Source: Cinclus cinclus (Eukaryota; Chordata; Aves; Passeriformes; Cinclidae). Taken from it: a DNA stretch of 64,000 nucleotides. This document shows, one piece after another, positions 27,801-42,800 of the stretch; position 1 is the stretch's first letter; every line of letters begins with the position of its first letter. Location: positions 100,891,324 to 100,955,323 of the forward strand of contig NC_085046.1 in the NCBI RefSeq assembly GCF_963662255.1. Reading direction: 5' to 3'. A program made the position numbers and the translations under genes. The notes below the pieces were generated by a model. It saw only the letters and a list, made by a program, of their open reading frames with translations. It did no database searches and was not told the origin of the DNA.

Positions 27801-30800
27801 AATAAACTTTTTGCTGACTTCAGAATGATCCTTCACCCTTCCCTGTGTTTGGATATCACTTTCAGTTGCTGGAAACACTGCTTAAAGGAGAAATACCTTG
27901 CAGGAGACTGAGGTTCAGAGACACCCCTGGGACTGAAGTGAATCTGCCAAGTGTCAGACTTGTCCCAGGGAAAATGAAGCCATGCACATGGAGTGGAGTT
28001 TAGGAAGAAGTGCAAAAGGCTTCCTGCCTTTATTCAGTTTTTCCATCTGCAATATATATTAAGTGAGCAAAGCTATCACTGCATAATTGCACAGATGAAA
28101 ATGCAAGAGCAGCTCTTAGACTCACACACTTGCTCTCAGCTGCTTCACCAACACAAAACTGCCTGAGGCTTCAGCCTGAACCAAAGGGATGCAGGTACAG
28201 ACGCTCTGAAGCTTCACTTCTGCAGTCAAAATATACACATCTCATTCAGGACACTAATGACTTCTGTAGATTCTGAACTAAAATTTCATGGCCTTATACT
28301 ACCAGTGATCTCCATGGAATTTCTGCAAAGATCTGGGAGATACTCATCTGCAAAGCAAATTTTTGAAAGAACTAGGACCAGAGTTGGCTCCCAGAAATGT
28401 CATTTTGCTATCATGCCCTTTCCTGAGTGAAGGGTACTTGCCAAATGAACAACACTCACATTAAATATTGGAACCCAGCTGCCCATGATCCCAGCACAGA
28501 CACATGGATCTCACTGCAAATCTATTTTGAGATGGAGGATGGCCACCACTGGCCTTCTCTGGTGGGTTTACCCTGGCTGGATTCTGCAGTGTCTCACTCC
28601 AGTAGGAACCACCACAGTTCTCCTGGTCATCTGCCCCTGTGTGAACTTTACACAAACATCCCTATTTACATTTCCCTTCTTTAAACTCATAATATATGGT
28701 AGTAAAGGTATCTTTTAAGTCAGTTAGTACATTACTCCCACTAAGTTAGGATGACCTATGCCAACTCCCACACAGTGAAAAACTCTACACATAGTTTCTA
28801 ATTGCTTTCCGACCAACATTGCTTTTGCAGAGCACAAATTAGCTACAGAATCAGACTTTTTCCTCTGGAGCACATCAGAATTATATTAATTCCCTCTACA
28901 TGCAAAAGTGCAGCACTTGTTCTACCCACAATCAGGTCAGTCCTGTTGTATCAGAATGCAATCCTTCCTCCTAGTGCTGCAAGGACTGCATTTGGCACAG
29001 GAATCCTTGGCTCTACTGTTCTCAGCTCACTAGCTGTAATAGGAAAATGGTTACTTGATTTTACCTTGCAACAGCATTATGGGGCTGTAAAATAGTGATA
29101 GCTGTAAAGCATTCACACAGTACAGTAACAAAGAGCTATTTAAGTGCTTTAGAGATAGTCAAGCACTGACTTTATTTGTTTGGTATTTGTATGCATCTTC
29201 AATACCACCCATATATTTCTAGTGGCTGTTATAAAACAGAGAAACATTTACCAGTCAGGGCTTAATGTATCTGGCCTCCTGTGGTGGGCTGATGTTTCCT
29301 GGAAACCAGGTACCCACCAAAGCCATCCTATAACTCTCCTCCTCAGCTAGGCAGGGGAGAAAAAATATAACAAAAAACCTGTGGGTTGAAATAAGGACAG
29401 GAAGAGATCATTCACCAACTGACTGCCATGGGCAAAATAGACTCAAAATGGGGAAATTAATTTAGTTTATTGCAAATCAAATCAAAGTAGGATGACAAAA
29501 AATAATTAAATCTTAAAACACCTCCCCCACACCCTTTTCCCTTCTTCCTGAGCTTAACTTTACTCCCAGTTTCTCTACCTGCTCCTCACCAGAGCATTGT
29601 CGCTGCCTCTCACTCCTCCTCAGCGGGAAGACTCCTCACATGTGAGCCCTTCCCATGGAGTGCAGTTCTTCACCACCTGCTCCTGCACAGTCTCTTCCAT
29701 GGGGTGCAGTCCTTCAGGCACAGATCCAGTGTTGGTCCTCCATGAAGTTGGAGGCAAGATACTGGATACAAGATACAAGCTGGACCAACAAAGTTATTCT
29801 AGTGTGGGCTCATCTTTTCATGGGTCCAGAGGTCCTGGCAGGAGCCTGCTCCTGCACAGATTTTCCATGCGGTCACAGTTTCCTTCAGGCATCCACCTTT
29901 TCCAAAATGGTCCCCTCCACGGGCTGCAGGAGGACCTCTGCTCCACCATGGATCTCCATGGGCTGAAGGAGCACAGCTACCCCACCACTGTCTGTACCTG
30001 GGCTCCAGGGCAATCTCTGCTCCAGAGCCTGGAGTACCTTGTCCCTCTCCTTCTCCACTGACCCTGGTGTCTGCAGGGTTGTTGCTCTCATATATTCTTT
30101 CTCCTTCCTCTGTCTGCAATCTGCTCTCGTGCAGTAGTTTTTCCCATTTCTTAGCCATGTTATCCCAGAGTCACTACTACCATCACTGATGGGCTCAGCC
30201 TTGGCTAGTGGTGGGTTCACCCTGGAGCCAGCTGGCATTGGCTCTGCAGGACATGGGAAACTTCTGGCAGCTTCTCACAGAAGCCACTCCTTCAGCCCCC
30301 CCCCCACTACCAAAACCTTGCCATGGAAACCCAATACATCTCTGAATGGAAAATATCATCTGATCCCTTTTCTTGGTTTGTTTTCCTTCAGTCCACATCT
30401 ATTTGCAAAACATGTACAGTGAGTGACCATCTACTTCACCTCAGAGCTGAAGGGAGTCTACATCCCTGTCCACTTTTGTTCCCAACCAGTCCCCAAAGCC
30501 AAATCCCTGCTCCCTAACCAGTTTTGGCACCCTTACCAGTGTGATTATTTAGCACGTGTTTTCCTTCCACACACATCCTGCACACACCATCCTGTGGAAT
30601 TAAAAAACTCAGGCTGGCATAGCTGCTCCAGTATCTGCCATACCTGAAGCCAGAGAATGCAGTCCTACTGGTCCTGGTGATCTGTAGGCTTCCTTGGAGT
30701 TAGCAAGTTTCTTCATAGTCACAGGGCCCTTGCTCTCCACCAGATCCCAGCCCAGTAATCTTTCAGAGACAACAAAAATCCTCTAATACCCAAGTTTCAA

Positions 30801-33800
30801 ATACACTTTCTTTAATATTTTGCTACATTCTCTTCTCTCTTAGAGACAAAAAGTGTTTTCATCCCTCTCTCACTCATAGACTGCAATATTAGTTACAACC
30901 TCTTCAACTATCTACTTTTGTCAAGGACATACCCAAAGATCACAAGCAACACTAAACTATAAAGCAAAGAATCAAGCACTAGTGGCTAAAAACAGTTTGT
31001 CATCCTACCAAGGCGATGTGCCTGGCCAGAGATAAGAGAGACTGAAGAGCAGCTAATGTCTGATTTATAGCTAATGCTAGCAAAAAATTCACTTTACCAG
31101 AGACATTGATATATTCATGCATGTAATATTATATAAAACCAAAATCTTTCCTAGAGTGTTTCCAAGATAATTTGCATTACTCTGCTGTCATTGCTAGGTC
31201 TCCAATCCCAAGCTCTTCATGCTGGGTTGATGGCATGGAGAATGGCAGCTGTAGCCTTAAGAACAATAGAATTATAAAAAGGGATCTTAAAGATCATCTA
31301 CCTCCAACCCACCTACCATGGACAGGGACATCTTTCAAGAGACCAGGTTGCTCAGTGCTCCATCCAGCTTGGCCTTGAACACTTTCAGGGATGGGACATC
31401 CACAAGTCTGGGCAACCTGTTCCAGTGCCTCATCACCCACACAGCAAAAAAATTCCTCCTAATATCTAATCCAAACCTACTACCTTTTTGTTTGAATCAA
31501 TTCATCCTTTCTTGTAGTCCCCCTTTCTTGTAAGCTGCCTTCAGGTACTGGAAGGCCACAGTTAGGTCACCCTGAAGCCTTCTCTTCTCTTGGCTGAACA
31601 ATTTCAGTTCTCTCAGCCTTTAGTTGTACGAGACCCCTCTAATCATCCTGGTGTCCCTCCTCTGGACTCTCTCCAACAGGTCATTGTCCTTCCTGTGTTG
31701 GGGACCCCAGAGCTGGATGCAGCCCTGCAGATGGGGGTCTCACCAGAGCAGAGGGGAGGGGCAGAATCCCCTCCCTTTCCCTGCTGGCCACACTGCTTAG
31801 GATGCAGCCCAGGATGTGTTTGACTTTCTGGACTGCAAGCTCACACTGACAGTTCATGCCCAGCCTCTCATCCAGCGGGATCCTCAGGTCCTTCTCAGAA
31901 GGGCTGCTCTCAATCTGTTCATGCCCCAGCCTGGAGCGATACTGCCCTGGCACAGTTTTCAATGTTTCTGCTGTACATTTACTCTTCCAGGACTTATAAA
32001 TCATGCTGTTCTTCCATAATCTGCCAACTCCTCTGTCTATGAAGCTGGTACAGGAATATAAAGCGATCTTTATTTATGAGAAAGGGGGCTGTGGAGGGAA
32101 AGGGATAACAGAGCTATTCTTCAGGATTAAAATTAAAACTGCAGCCAACCTACCTCCGCTTCACAATTTTTAGAGCTCACCTACTCTGGCAAAAAAAACA
32201 ACCAACCAACCAACCAGAAACTAACCCAAATCTATATTCAAATTCCACAATTTATGCTTAATCACTGCATCTTACCATAAAAAGTGCAAGCTAACCATAG
32301 CACTGTGCTACCATGAGCATGGACAGCAAAGATAACAGCCTTTGATGGTTGCTAATATTATTTAGCGACTGCTTCCCCACATCAAATTTCCAGCTAATTC
32401 TCTGGGTCTTTTCTCACACCCTTCCTTCCCCTTTGCACACAAGTTATCAAATTCAGAACAGCAGCTGAACTGCCAAGAGAAATGGGGGATTTTAAATTGA
32501 AATCAAAGAGCAGAATCTCAATCAATTTCTTATGCCCTTGACAGCATGTGGTATAGGCGGCTGTGGAGAGAATTGCTTAGCCTGGTGAAAAAGAAGGAAC
32601 TTTGTGTTTATTTGCATTCCTTCAGCTCAAATTGTGGCTTTTGGGGGCACTGGCTATTCATTTAAGATATTCAACTCCATGTTTAGAACTGCCTCTACCA
32701 ATTTCAAATAGGGGCACGATCTCTATAAAAACCAGCTGCAAATAAGGTGGTATCAATCTGCCTGACTAAAAAGATGAGAGGATGAAAGGAGAAAGAAGAG
32801 CCCTTTGAAGGGTCACACACACACAGATCTCCTTTGGACGTGAGACTTGCTAATCTTCACACTACAGTGAAGCAGCTTTTGAGTACAACAGGGTGGTCAC
32901 AAACTGTGCAGAGCAGTCCAGCCATTGGGGGACCTCATTGTCAAACAAGGCACGGGCTGATAAAGTGACAAGAAACAACTTTGTGTCAATAAAACTGACT
33001 CAAGACTGAACCCCTCACGCTAAACTGACACAACTGCCCACCAAGGAAAGCTCCATCACAAAACCAGACACCATCGAGCCCTTCTGCGAGGGCTGGGCTG
33101 CCAGCAATGCAAGGGAGGGCATTACCCTGGGCAATAGCACCACCTGGTGACTCCTGGGACTATGGGATGAGGGAACCGGGCGCACCTGGCCATGCTGAGA
33201 TCCGAGATAAGGTGGAAGGGACACTGACTAAAAAAGTGAGCTGGGAGCAAAAAGCCCGGGTAAGGAGGGAAAGAGGACAGAAGGACGAACTTACAAGAAC
33301 TAGAAAGGTGAGACGGTCTGAGTGGGAAAGAAGAGTGGCTGAGCACCTTCCCTTGGAATCACTGCTAGTACCAGCTTGAGGAGCCCTGTGGCAATGGCAT
33401 GAACGTGGCAAAGGCAGCTTCAAAGGAATGCCCCTACCCCACAATTAATTTACTGTATTAATGAACAAAATAAGGAAAAACCCCACAAAACCAACAAAAA
33501 ACCCCACCCAAACCTGCACAGTATCAACAATGTTGCATGCCACAGAGGGAAAACTCTTGGGTTAATTTTTAGGAGACTGTAGCTGTGGGACTTCACAGAG
33601 TCACTATCATCCAAACAAGAACCACACCTCTAATGGCCTTCTACTGACCAGTGGATCATAGGATCCTCCTGACCATGGTATAGCACAGACCAGCAGATAA
33701 ACCCATTAAACCCACCCTGACAGGTGCCTTGTAAGTGATAGGAAAGTGTGTTACAGAATCACAGAATTACAGAATGGTATGTGACGAAAGGGACCTTAAA

Positions 33801-36800
33801 GATCATCTAGTTCCATACCCCCTTGCCATGGACAGGGACACCTTCCACTAGATCAAGTTGCTCGAAGTCCCATCCAGCCTGGTCCTGAACAGTTGCAGGG
33901 ATGGGGCATCCACAGCTTCCCTCAGGGACTTCAAACCATGGCATGCTCTCCCACCAGCCTAGTTCACCCTAATGACATCTCTCTGCTACCAGCTTGCTGA
34001 TTATTTCCCATTTGAGCTCCACCACGGACACTTAAGTATGACCTCTCCAATGTTCACCATTTCATTTTTTTCAATTGAGGATGAGAAGTGGGCCCTGGTT
34101 TACCATGGGTCACACTTTCCACAGCAATGAAATAGGAACTAAAGGTGAACTTCAGAGATCTCTCCAGCAAGTCAAACCTCCAACTGGGAGGAGCTAGATA
34201 AAGCTAAAATAAATTAATAACTGCAAGTACTTATTTAATGCCTATGCAATCTTATTGGTAGTAATACCTGGATTTTGGCAATTCCAATGGTCAGAGTTCA
34301 TTTTCTAGACAAATCTGGGAGACTTTTTAACATCTGCATGCTGCCATCCCTTTCCTACCTGCCCTATCTCAAAACACACATGCAGTCACAAAAATCCACT
34401 AGATGTACTGCTCCTCCCACAGAGAAATTCCTCTTTAAAGATACAGTAAAAAATGTGAATAGTATCTACTTAGAAATCCTCATAATTGTCACTGAAGTTG
34501 AAAAATTAGGTAAGGGATGTAACATACAAGTGACTGTACCTCACATTGTCAGTGATAACGAGTATTAATTGCAGGGGTTTTATCTTTATTGGCCATATGC
34601 ACACACACCAGAATAACAATTTGGTTGAATAACTTCTGTCACCATTGTGCAATGCAGTGACCAGAGAAACTAAATTTAGTTTACAGACTACATGCATAAA
34701 TAACCTGAGATTTTCATAGTTAAGTAAACACATTAAGCAACAGCATCCTGACAAATGTTGTTTTCAAGCACAATTTGCCAGCAAAAAACGGGATAAACAA
34801 TTCTGTGTAGTTCTTTCCAAACCAAACTCTTTTCCTAAGTGAACCTTCCCCACATATATTGTAACAGCTGCATCTTTCAAAACACTGGTATGATAAGGAG
34901 ATAATCTTTGACTTGAACTACTGTTTGAGACATGGTATTGTTCATACTCCAACACCCTACCTCTTTTCATTGTCAAATTCTATCACTGGGGTCATGATTT
35001 AGAAATACAGCCTTGTTAGTGGCACCCAGTAAACACGAAAACAAAATAATTTCTATTCCTGTCCCAACACAGAAGATATTCAAAATCTTCCAACCAGTCT
35101 GAAATTGATAATCCATTCCAAACACTTTAATTTCACATTGCAGATTGCTGACAAGTACCAACAGTAATTTTCTTTTATTAAATGAAGACAGTGGCTCTTA
35201 CACAAGCAACAATATGCCCATCAACCACAGCATTTGACAAAATGGCTCTTGTGTTCAGCTTGCTATTTCACTAGTATAAAAATTGTCCAGTAATTGCCTG
35301 GAAAAACTGTAAAAGGGCTCAATTACCTTTAAATTTGTCCATTCAAGCTCAATAAGCCTATTCAATTCAATGTTCAGACATACTCCTCCCAGTTTGTAAT
35401 TGTCCCACCTGCAATTTGTTATTGCATTTCATACCAGACAGGAAGAAAAAAGCCACATAAATTATGACTTCCAACTGAAACACTAGCTGAAAACTTCAGT
35501 CCTGGAGACAAGAAAGCCCAATCCCTTCTCCCTTGCAGCAACAGGCAACAGAGAGGAAGAAGGCAGTTTCAGGGGGCAGCTATAAAAACTAACATTTCCT
35601 CTAACAAACAGGAACAAGCTTCATGGCCACAGATCTTTGCTTCAAACTAGCAGAGCCCTGTACCGGGTATGTCACCTACCAACAACCAGAAGCAAATAAC
35701 TCTTCCCCTGGTCTCTACTGCCAAAGACAGCTGGACACCAGCTTTGAGCAGCCTTGAGCAGGTCAGGAAACACCACAAGGGTGGGACAGGAACTAAGGGT
35801 TTTGTACCTGGGTTTATTGCCAGAAACTCTGCCTCTGTTTATCAGTTCCTTTTAGCTGATATAACAACCTGCAACATCAGCAGCCTCTGGGGACCACTTC
35901 AGGTGTGAGGTGGTCTCCTTTATCAGCAGCCTAAAGGCTGCCCAGCTGCTAATGGCACCCTCTTTATGCAAGCTGCTTTTACAATTTGCCAGTCTTTGGA
36001 AATCCACCTCCATCAGCCTTCCAGACTCAGTAGAACAAGCTTCTGCGCCAGGTGGAATCCGGGGAAGGGGACAAGCTGAGAGTTCCTGAAATTTGGCATT
36101 ATTTGTTATTTGCAATTAACTGCAAATTACACACAGATACTATGCATCCACGTGGACATTAGGCAGCAACATGAAAGAGAGGCCTAGAATCCTTGAAACT
36201 GTGGGTTTTCATTTCCTGAATTAATGTGCAGGACTGGAAATGGGCAATTAGAAGTTTGCCTAAGCCTAAATCTGCCTTAAGAAATGTTTGACCCAACCAT
36301 TAGGTTTAATTAACCTCAATTAGTAGTGATTTCATATTCATTCCACCTGTTGTCTGGATATAAAGTTTTCCCTAAGACAGCAAACACCAGCAATTATTTT
36401 AAACAGCATCATATAAAGACCCACCTGGTGCCTTCCCCTCTATCACTCATGCAAGTAAACAGAAGCGATAACAGCAAGCACAGTATAGTAAAACCCACGG
36501 CTGAGTTTTTTATCTCTGGATTTACTGTGTGCTGCTGTGAAGTTACTAGATGTAAAGCTATCTGCACCAAACAGGCTCATAAATGGGAGGAATTATCAGT
36601 GCAAGGCTGTAGCCCTTAAGCAGTTGACTTCTTGAATGTTTTCACCTCCTGTTGATTTCATCGGGAATAAAATGCAGCAACTTCTAAAACCTGGTAACAC
36701 TTGTGCCACGAAATTCAACTTTTTAGAGAAAGGCCCTTAAGGAAAACCAGGTTTTGTTGCTCTTACTATTAAGGCATCTTCTTCTCTCCATCACAGAAAT

Positions 36801-39800
36801 AACTAGGAAATCAGTATCTAACTTACAACTGACTTGCAGAAGGAAGTTTTTATTCACCTGGCCATTTTTTCCTCATCTTCACTCAAAATCTGGAAACCAG
36901 AAATGGTCAAAAGTGTATAGACTTCACAAATCTCAACTGAAAACATGCTGGGAGCATTTCAAATGGAATGCTAAACCATGGAGTTTAGTAGATTTAAGGG
37001 CACCTCCTCAAAGGACAGAGGGGTAGAAGAGTACATTTCATCTTTCCCTCCAAAGTAGGAAAAACCAAACAGAAGGTACTGAGCAGTAACCCTCAAGATA
37101 GACTCTCTGGATACTAAAAACTTCCAGTGTCACAGCCTGAGTGTTTGGGACTACATGGAACTAGCTCCAAAGTTCCCACAGATCCCACACTTGGCAGAAC
37201 ACCAGGCATAGGGATTGAGGAAGACATCTCAACTGGACAATGAGATCCTACCAAAGCTTCCCTGGGTCCCATCTGTGACAGTGTTTTTGACTGGTTGAGA
37301 GACACAGCTGAATCTAAAGCAATGCAAACAACAATTCTGCAGGCTCCGCTGGACAAAACTGTTTTGAAACACAAATGAAACAATACTAAGACAAAGTCAG
37401 GGTTTTAAAATAATTTAAAAGGAAACTGAAGGCTAAAACCAAGGGAGAGGTTGGCCGGGTTTTTTTCATTACATGGTATTATTTATACAATCTTTTGTTG
37501 GGTTTTCCCTGTCTAGCTTTCTATTTTATTATCCTCAGTTTCTCTTTCCCTTGCTCCTGACTTTACTCCTTCCTCTGTGTTCCTCATTCCCTCTCACCAG
37601 TCCCCCTACAACACTCCCACACATGTTCTCCCTTGGTCTCACAGTTTTAGTAGTTCACCTTCTTCTCCATTAGTCTCTGCTCCTCCAAATCTTCTCTGTG
37701 CCAACCTCTACACCCCTTTTTCTACTGACCTGCACATCCTTGCAAGGGTTCAACGTTGTCTACAGGAACATGTCCCTGCCCACGGCGGGGGAGCTGGAAT
37801 GAGATGATCTTTAAGTTCCTTTCCAACCTAAACCATTACCTGGTCATAAACTATTCCTGAAGAACTTTTTAGGCTGCAGGGCTACCACTCTCCTTTAGAC
37901 AGTCTTTTTAAATATGGATTTATGGTGTCAAAGGTTCACTTTCTCTCTTTTTCCATATTATCCTAAGGGAGAAGACAAACCTGGCCACAAGACAGGTAGA
38001 TCTCAGCTACTCTAACTGGCCTTAATGTCAAATGACAGGAACCACTCCCGAGCTGTGTTATCTCAAATACTTAATTTACCTAAACATTTTATCTTCTTCT
38101 CCACACAGCAGTGCATTCAGCTGTGTGTTTAAGCATATGCTGAGCTTTAAGCACAGGATTCAATTTAGCCCGTGCAGCAAAGGCTGAAGGATGTACCCTG
38201 ATACTCGGCTGAAGAGGGATTACCCTAATGCTCACGATCAGAAATATGCTTAAGGATGCTACTCAGATTAGGGTTGCAGTAACATAATCTCAAATCAAAT
38301 TTATGTTATCTGGTTTTATCCAACTGCCATTTTTGTCACATAAACATGCTCCAACTGTCTGTCTAATGCCCTGGCATACATTTATACTTTCCAAGCACAC
38401 TCTACAGGAAAAAAATAAACAAAAATATCCAAGGCAGAAAAAAAATACATCAATGGACAGAACAATCGATTTTGAAGACTATTCACTTAAAACTTCACTC
38501 TGCTGCTGGAGTCATAGCACTTGAAGACAAGGTTTAATTCCCTCACTGACATTTAACCAAACCAAGACAAAAATGAAGTTGAACTTCCTTGGTTTTTCCA
38601 CAAGAGCAATAACATTCAAAGAAGAAAACTGCTGGCATAAGGGATAATGTAGGAAAAAAAAAAAACAAACAGGTTTGTAGCACTTTCACAAAATAAATAT
38701 CCTAAAAGGAAGCTTGTCTACACAATATTGAAAAGGTTGAAGTCAGCATGGACTATGCACCATGATTGACTTCCAGCCTAAAAGTGGCTGGAGGCTTCTT
38801 GTTCATATCAGCCTTAAGAAGGTGTATTTCAAATGTTGATATTATAATTCTTAAAATAGGCACTTAAATACTTATATTTAGTATGCAAAGGAAAAGAAAA
38901 AAATATAGATAATGGGCTTCCTATTCAAGAAAGAACATATTCCCTTTCTCATTTCCTAGATCCCTGTAGGAATTAATCAACTGTGAGATTCATCCAGCCA
39001 CAAAGTGGAAGTGCACCCTTAGAGGCTTATAGTGGTGTGTATCAGTCAGTGAGAGGTTCATTTTTTTTGGTGGTTTGAGGGTGTTTTTAATTGACAGAGA
39101 CTGTCTAAAGCAAACAAAATTAGTATTTGCCTCCACAGAAAATAGAAGATGCTCAAAATGAAAATTGTGACTATACATTTACAAACATCTCAAATATTTC
39201 AGTTGTAATATGCTTCTAAATCCTAAAATAATGATATAGGAAAGTGATAACATATTTTTACCCCCTTAAATAAAGTAGTTAAACACTGAAGTCTCAAGAG
39301 CCTTGGTGTGACACCACACCATATTCAAGGAAATGGTCTTTTCCATCAGTCTTTGGGAAGTCTGGTGATTCACAGTACAGCTTCTCTCTGTTGCCACACA
39401 CCGGATGTTGACCTAAGGATCATTTTTTGCCACTGAATTCCCTCACAGTAAGAAATGGGTAGATCAGGAGAATTTACACAACAGCTGTACTGGAGATGAG
39501 CTATCAGTTGCCAATTACGAGCATAAGATAGAGAAGGTTAAAGCTATTCCAGTTGTATCCCACAGGTCATCAGTGAATGTGGAAGGAGATGCTAGTGACT
39601 TCTGACACGTTCTGTCACCCAGAAGCAGAGCTTTGCTGATGAACCATGATCAACCATGAACCTTTATCAACACTTAAGTTTTGTTTGCTGCAGGATTAAA
39701 TGGGCCCCAAATTTATTTATTTATATTTTTTTTCAGAATTAAACCCACTTTAGGAATCTCTTGTAACTCATTTTGGCTCTGTAGATAGGCTTTAAAGTAA

Positions 39801-42800
39801 AGGAGAGCCTGCTTCATAGAGCCCCTAACTGTACATGAATTCCTGTAACAGCCTGATATTTATCATTTACAGGTTTTTATAGTCCCCTGCAGGGACTATA
39901 GTCCCCTGAGGGATCCAACCAGGACACCCAATGACGTCTGCAGCATCCTGTCACTCTGCTGACAAAGAAGGAAACAATAACTCAGGGACACAAAGTATTT
40001 AGCGGCTGGATTTCATGCTCATGCACTTCCACATGTTGCCCAAATAAGAACATACTCTGGCCAAAACAAAAAGTGAAAAACCATAACTTCTCTACCCTCG
40101 CCTGCAAAATGAATACAAAACCCATGTACTAACCAGCATTTCTTTTTTTCTGCTTAAAAACATCCCGGCAAAAATAAAAAGCGTTTGTTCCACTGCCTGT
40201 TGTTCAGCTTTCAGCACAGCCCTGCAAGGCCAGAGACCATAAATCAACCACTGGCATGTGCTTACACAAGGCTGTGCTCCCAGTTGGCCTCCCATCCACC
40301 TCCTCTGGCGGCTTACTAAAGCTTGGATTTGTCTTTTGGCAGTGGTGTTCAAAACGGCGAGCATTCACGGAAAGGGTGTACAAGATGTTTCAGAAGAAAA
40401 CTGAAATGTGCCCCTTTCCTGGCACCTTACAAACTGAGATGGAATCTTTAAAATTTCCTTTCACCTTGACACTACTGCCCAGCCTCTACAAGGTATGTAG
40501 TGAGAAGAAAAACAACTCTGTAAGAATAAAAACATCTTTTATTTTGGTTCACTTTGGAAGCATGTGTGCCATGGCAGCTCCAGACACCTTCTGGTGAGGG
40601 GCTGAGGAGTTTTATTCATATGAGCTGCCCTTGGCCTACAGTCAGGAGGTAATGGGGAACATGACAAGGAGCAAAGCACTGAAGGCTTGCTCTGCCCTCT
40701 CTAAAAAGCATGGGATGATCCAACTCATTGGCGTGATGATCTAACCCACAGGTGTGATTAGCACTGCATGGAGTTAAGATTTGTGGGTGGACAAACTCTA
40801 CCCAGCTTCCCACCCCCCTTCCCAACCCTCTTGGAAGGTACCTCCAACCATATGTTGGGCACTCGGCTGGCCTCAGAAACACCTTGAGAAAAAAAAAATG
40901 AGCAGAGGAAGCTCCAGAACTTCTGGATGGAGACCACAGCTCCAAAAACAGCCCCTGCATCAGTGGAGGCTGGCGAGCCACCAAAGGTGAGGAGAAACTC
41001 CTTGCCCTGCACTCAGCTTTCTGAGGTAGCACCTGAACTGTGGGGAAGGTGGGACCAGCCCACAGCAGCCTGCTCTGGTGGAAGGTGACCCTGTCCATGG
41101 CAGCACGGCTGGAACCAGATGATCTTTAAGGCCCCTTCCACCTCAAACCATTCCATCGTTCCATGCAAACCTGTTAAACCCAGCTGTGTTCACTTCGACG
41201 TGCCCCTCTGCCTTCCCCTCAAAATCACAGCACAGGAAATGAAAACAAAAAAATGTGGCTGTCCTGATCTTATCTGAAGAGCATGTGGCCAGGAAATCCA
41301 TGACTGACAGCAGTCCCTGGAGGGGCTAACAGCCCTGAAGACTAGGCAAATGGCATTTGCAAGAAGGAGCAGCAGGGAGGCAAAAGAGCAGGAGCAGCAG
41401 TTATGGCTCCAGCCTCCCTGTAAATGCTTCTCTCAACAAGCAATGAGCTTGAGAAATTTTAGAACAGAATACTTCTCTCCAGCCTATACATGCACTTGCA
41501 GTCTGCAGCACTCACACTGCACCCAGCTCAGACACAACCCGACACAAGCAAAATGCACTGGCACTGTAATTTATAAACACCATCACAAGCAAAAGCCCTG
41601 CAGACTCAAAGGCCTTTACCCATGGGCAGCTCAACTGCACTGCAACTGCAACACATCCTATCAATAAATCAAATTATCACCTTGGAAACACGTCCTACCA
41701 TCAACCAGAGTCTCAGAAAACACACTTTAAATGCAAATTTAAAATGGCCTTTTAATATGGCTTGACTTAAGCCACTTAAAAGGAACCACCTGATGAAAAT
41801 GAGAGGGTTTTTCTTCTCCCCATGTACTGTTTGCATGTAAAGTTTCTGCCTCCTTCACACAGTCTGCCTCGGCATTACTTCATTGAGTAGGGCTAAAACT
41901 GCATTCAACTATATGAAATAAAAAATTGAGCTTATCACCATTCAACTTCCTTATTTTGGCAGAAAGAAAGAATGCAGGGTTTTTTCACCCCAGAACTACT
42001 GTAAACCAAGAAGTTTCCCTATTTTTTGGCCAGAAATCAAAAAGAGCAAGGGGCTGGGGAAATCTAAATTTAAAGAGAATTTGAGAAGCAGTAAAACTAC
42101 AGCTTGCATATGATTTCTGGGTGATAGTCACTGCATGGACTAATTTAACAGGCAAGCCACAAGCATGGGATAGGACCAACAGGCACCAACCACAGGGTAC
42201 TCCTTTGCTACCCAGTAGATTATTAGTAACAAGCTTTCTCTTTGAGGCTTTGCTGCTACTGAAACTAAAACCTGCTTCAAATTCCTCCTTCTTCAGAAAC
42301 CCAATCAGGTTGGCCTGCTTGAAATGAAAGCAGAGTGTGGCCTCCACAATTACCTTTTCCTAGAAGGATGTTCCAATGTGCTCTTCTAAGCAATCCCACA
42401 CAAAACCCTTGGAAGAAATTAGCAAAGAAAAAAGTTTTGTAGATACATCAGGAAAGCAACAGGGCCAAGATCAACATGAAATCCTGAATTCCAAACTGTG
42501 AGAAATTGTTTACCTGCATATTTAGTGTATATATTGAAAAAAAAATCTGATTGTAGCCATTTAAATATCTTATAAAAATATGAAAAGGCTGCCTTCAACT
42601 TTTGAAGACAATTTTTTATTGATACAAGAGAACAGGCCTTTCTTGCTTGGCACATAACTGGATTTTTATGCAATATTGACAAACACAATAAAAACAAAAT
42701 CACCAGTCCCAGCCTTCTTCAGTATCTTGTACACTTCTTTTGATTGGCAAAGCAAGGTAATGGAATATGGAAATGCTGTGTGCTGACATTAATTGCAGAT

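Noticed and set aside
29597..30238. Open frames of 100-150 codons on both strands within the intron 1 LTR
   Set aside because: They lie wholly inside LTR sequence, which is non-coding, and resemble no viral protein.
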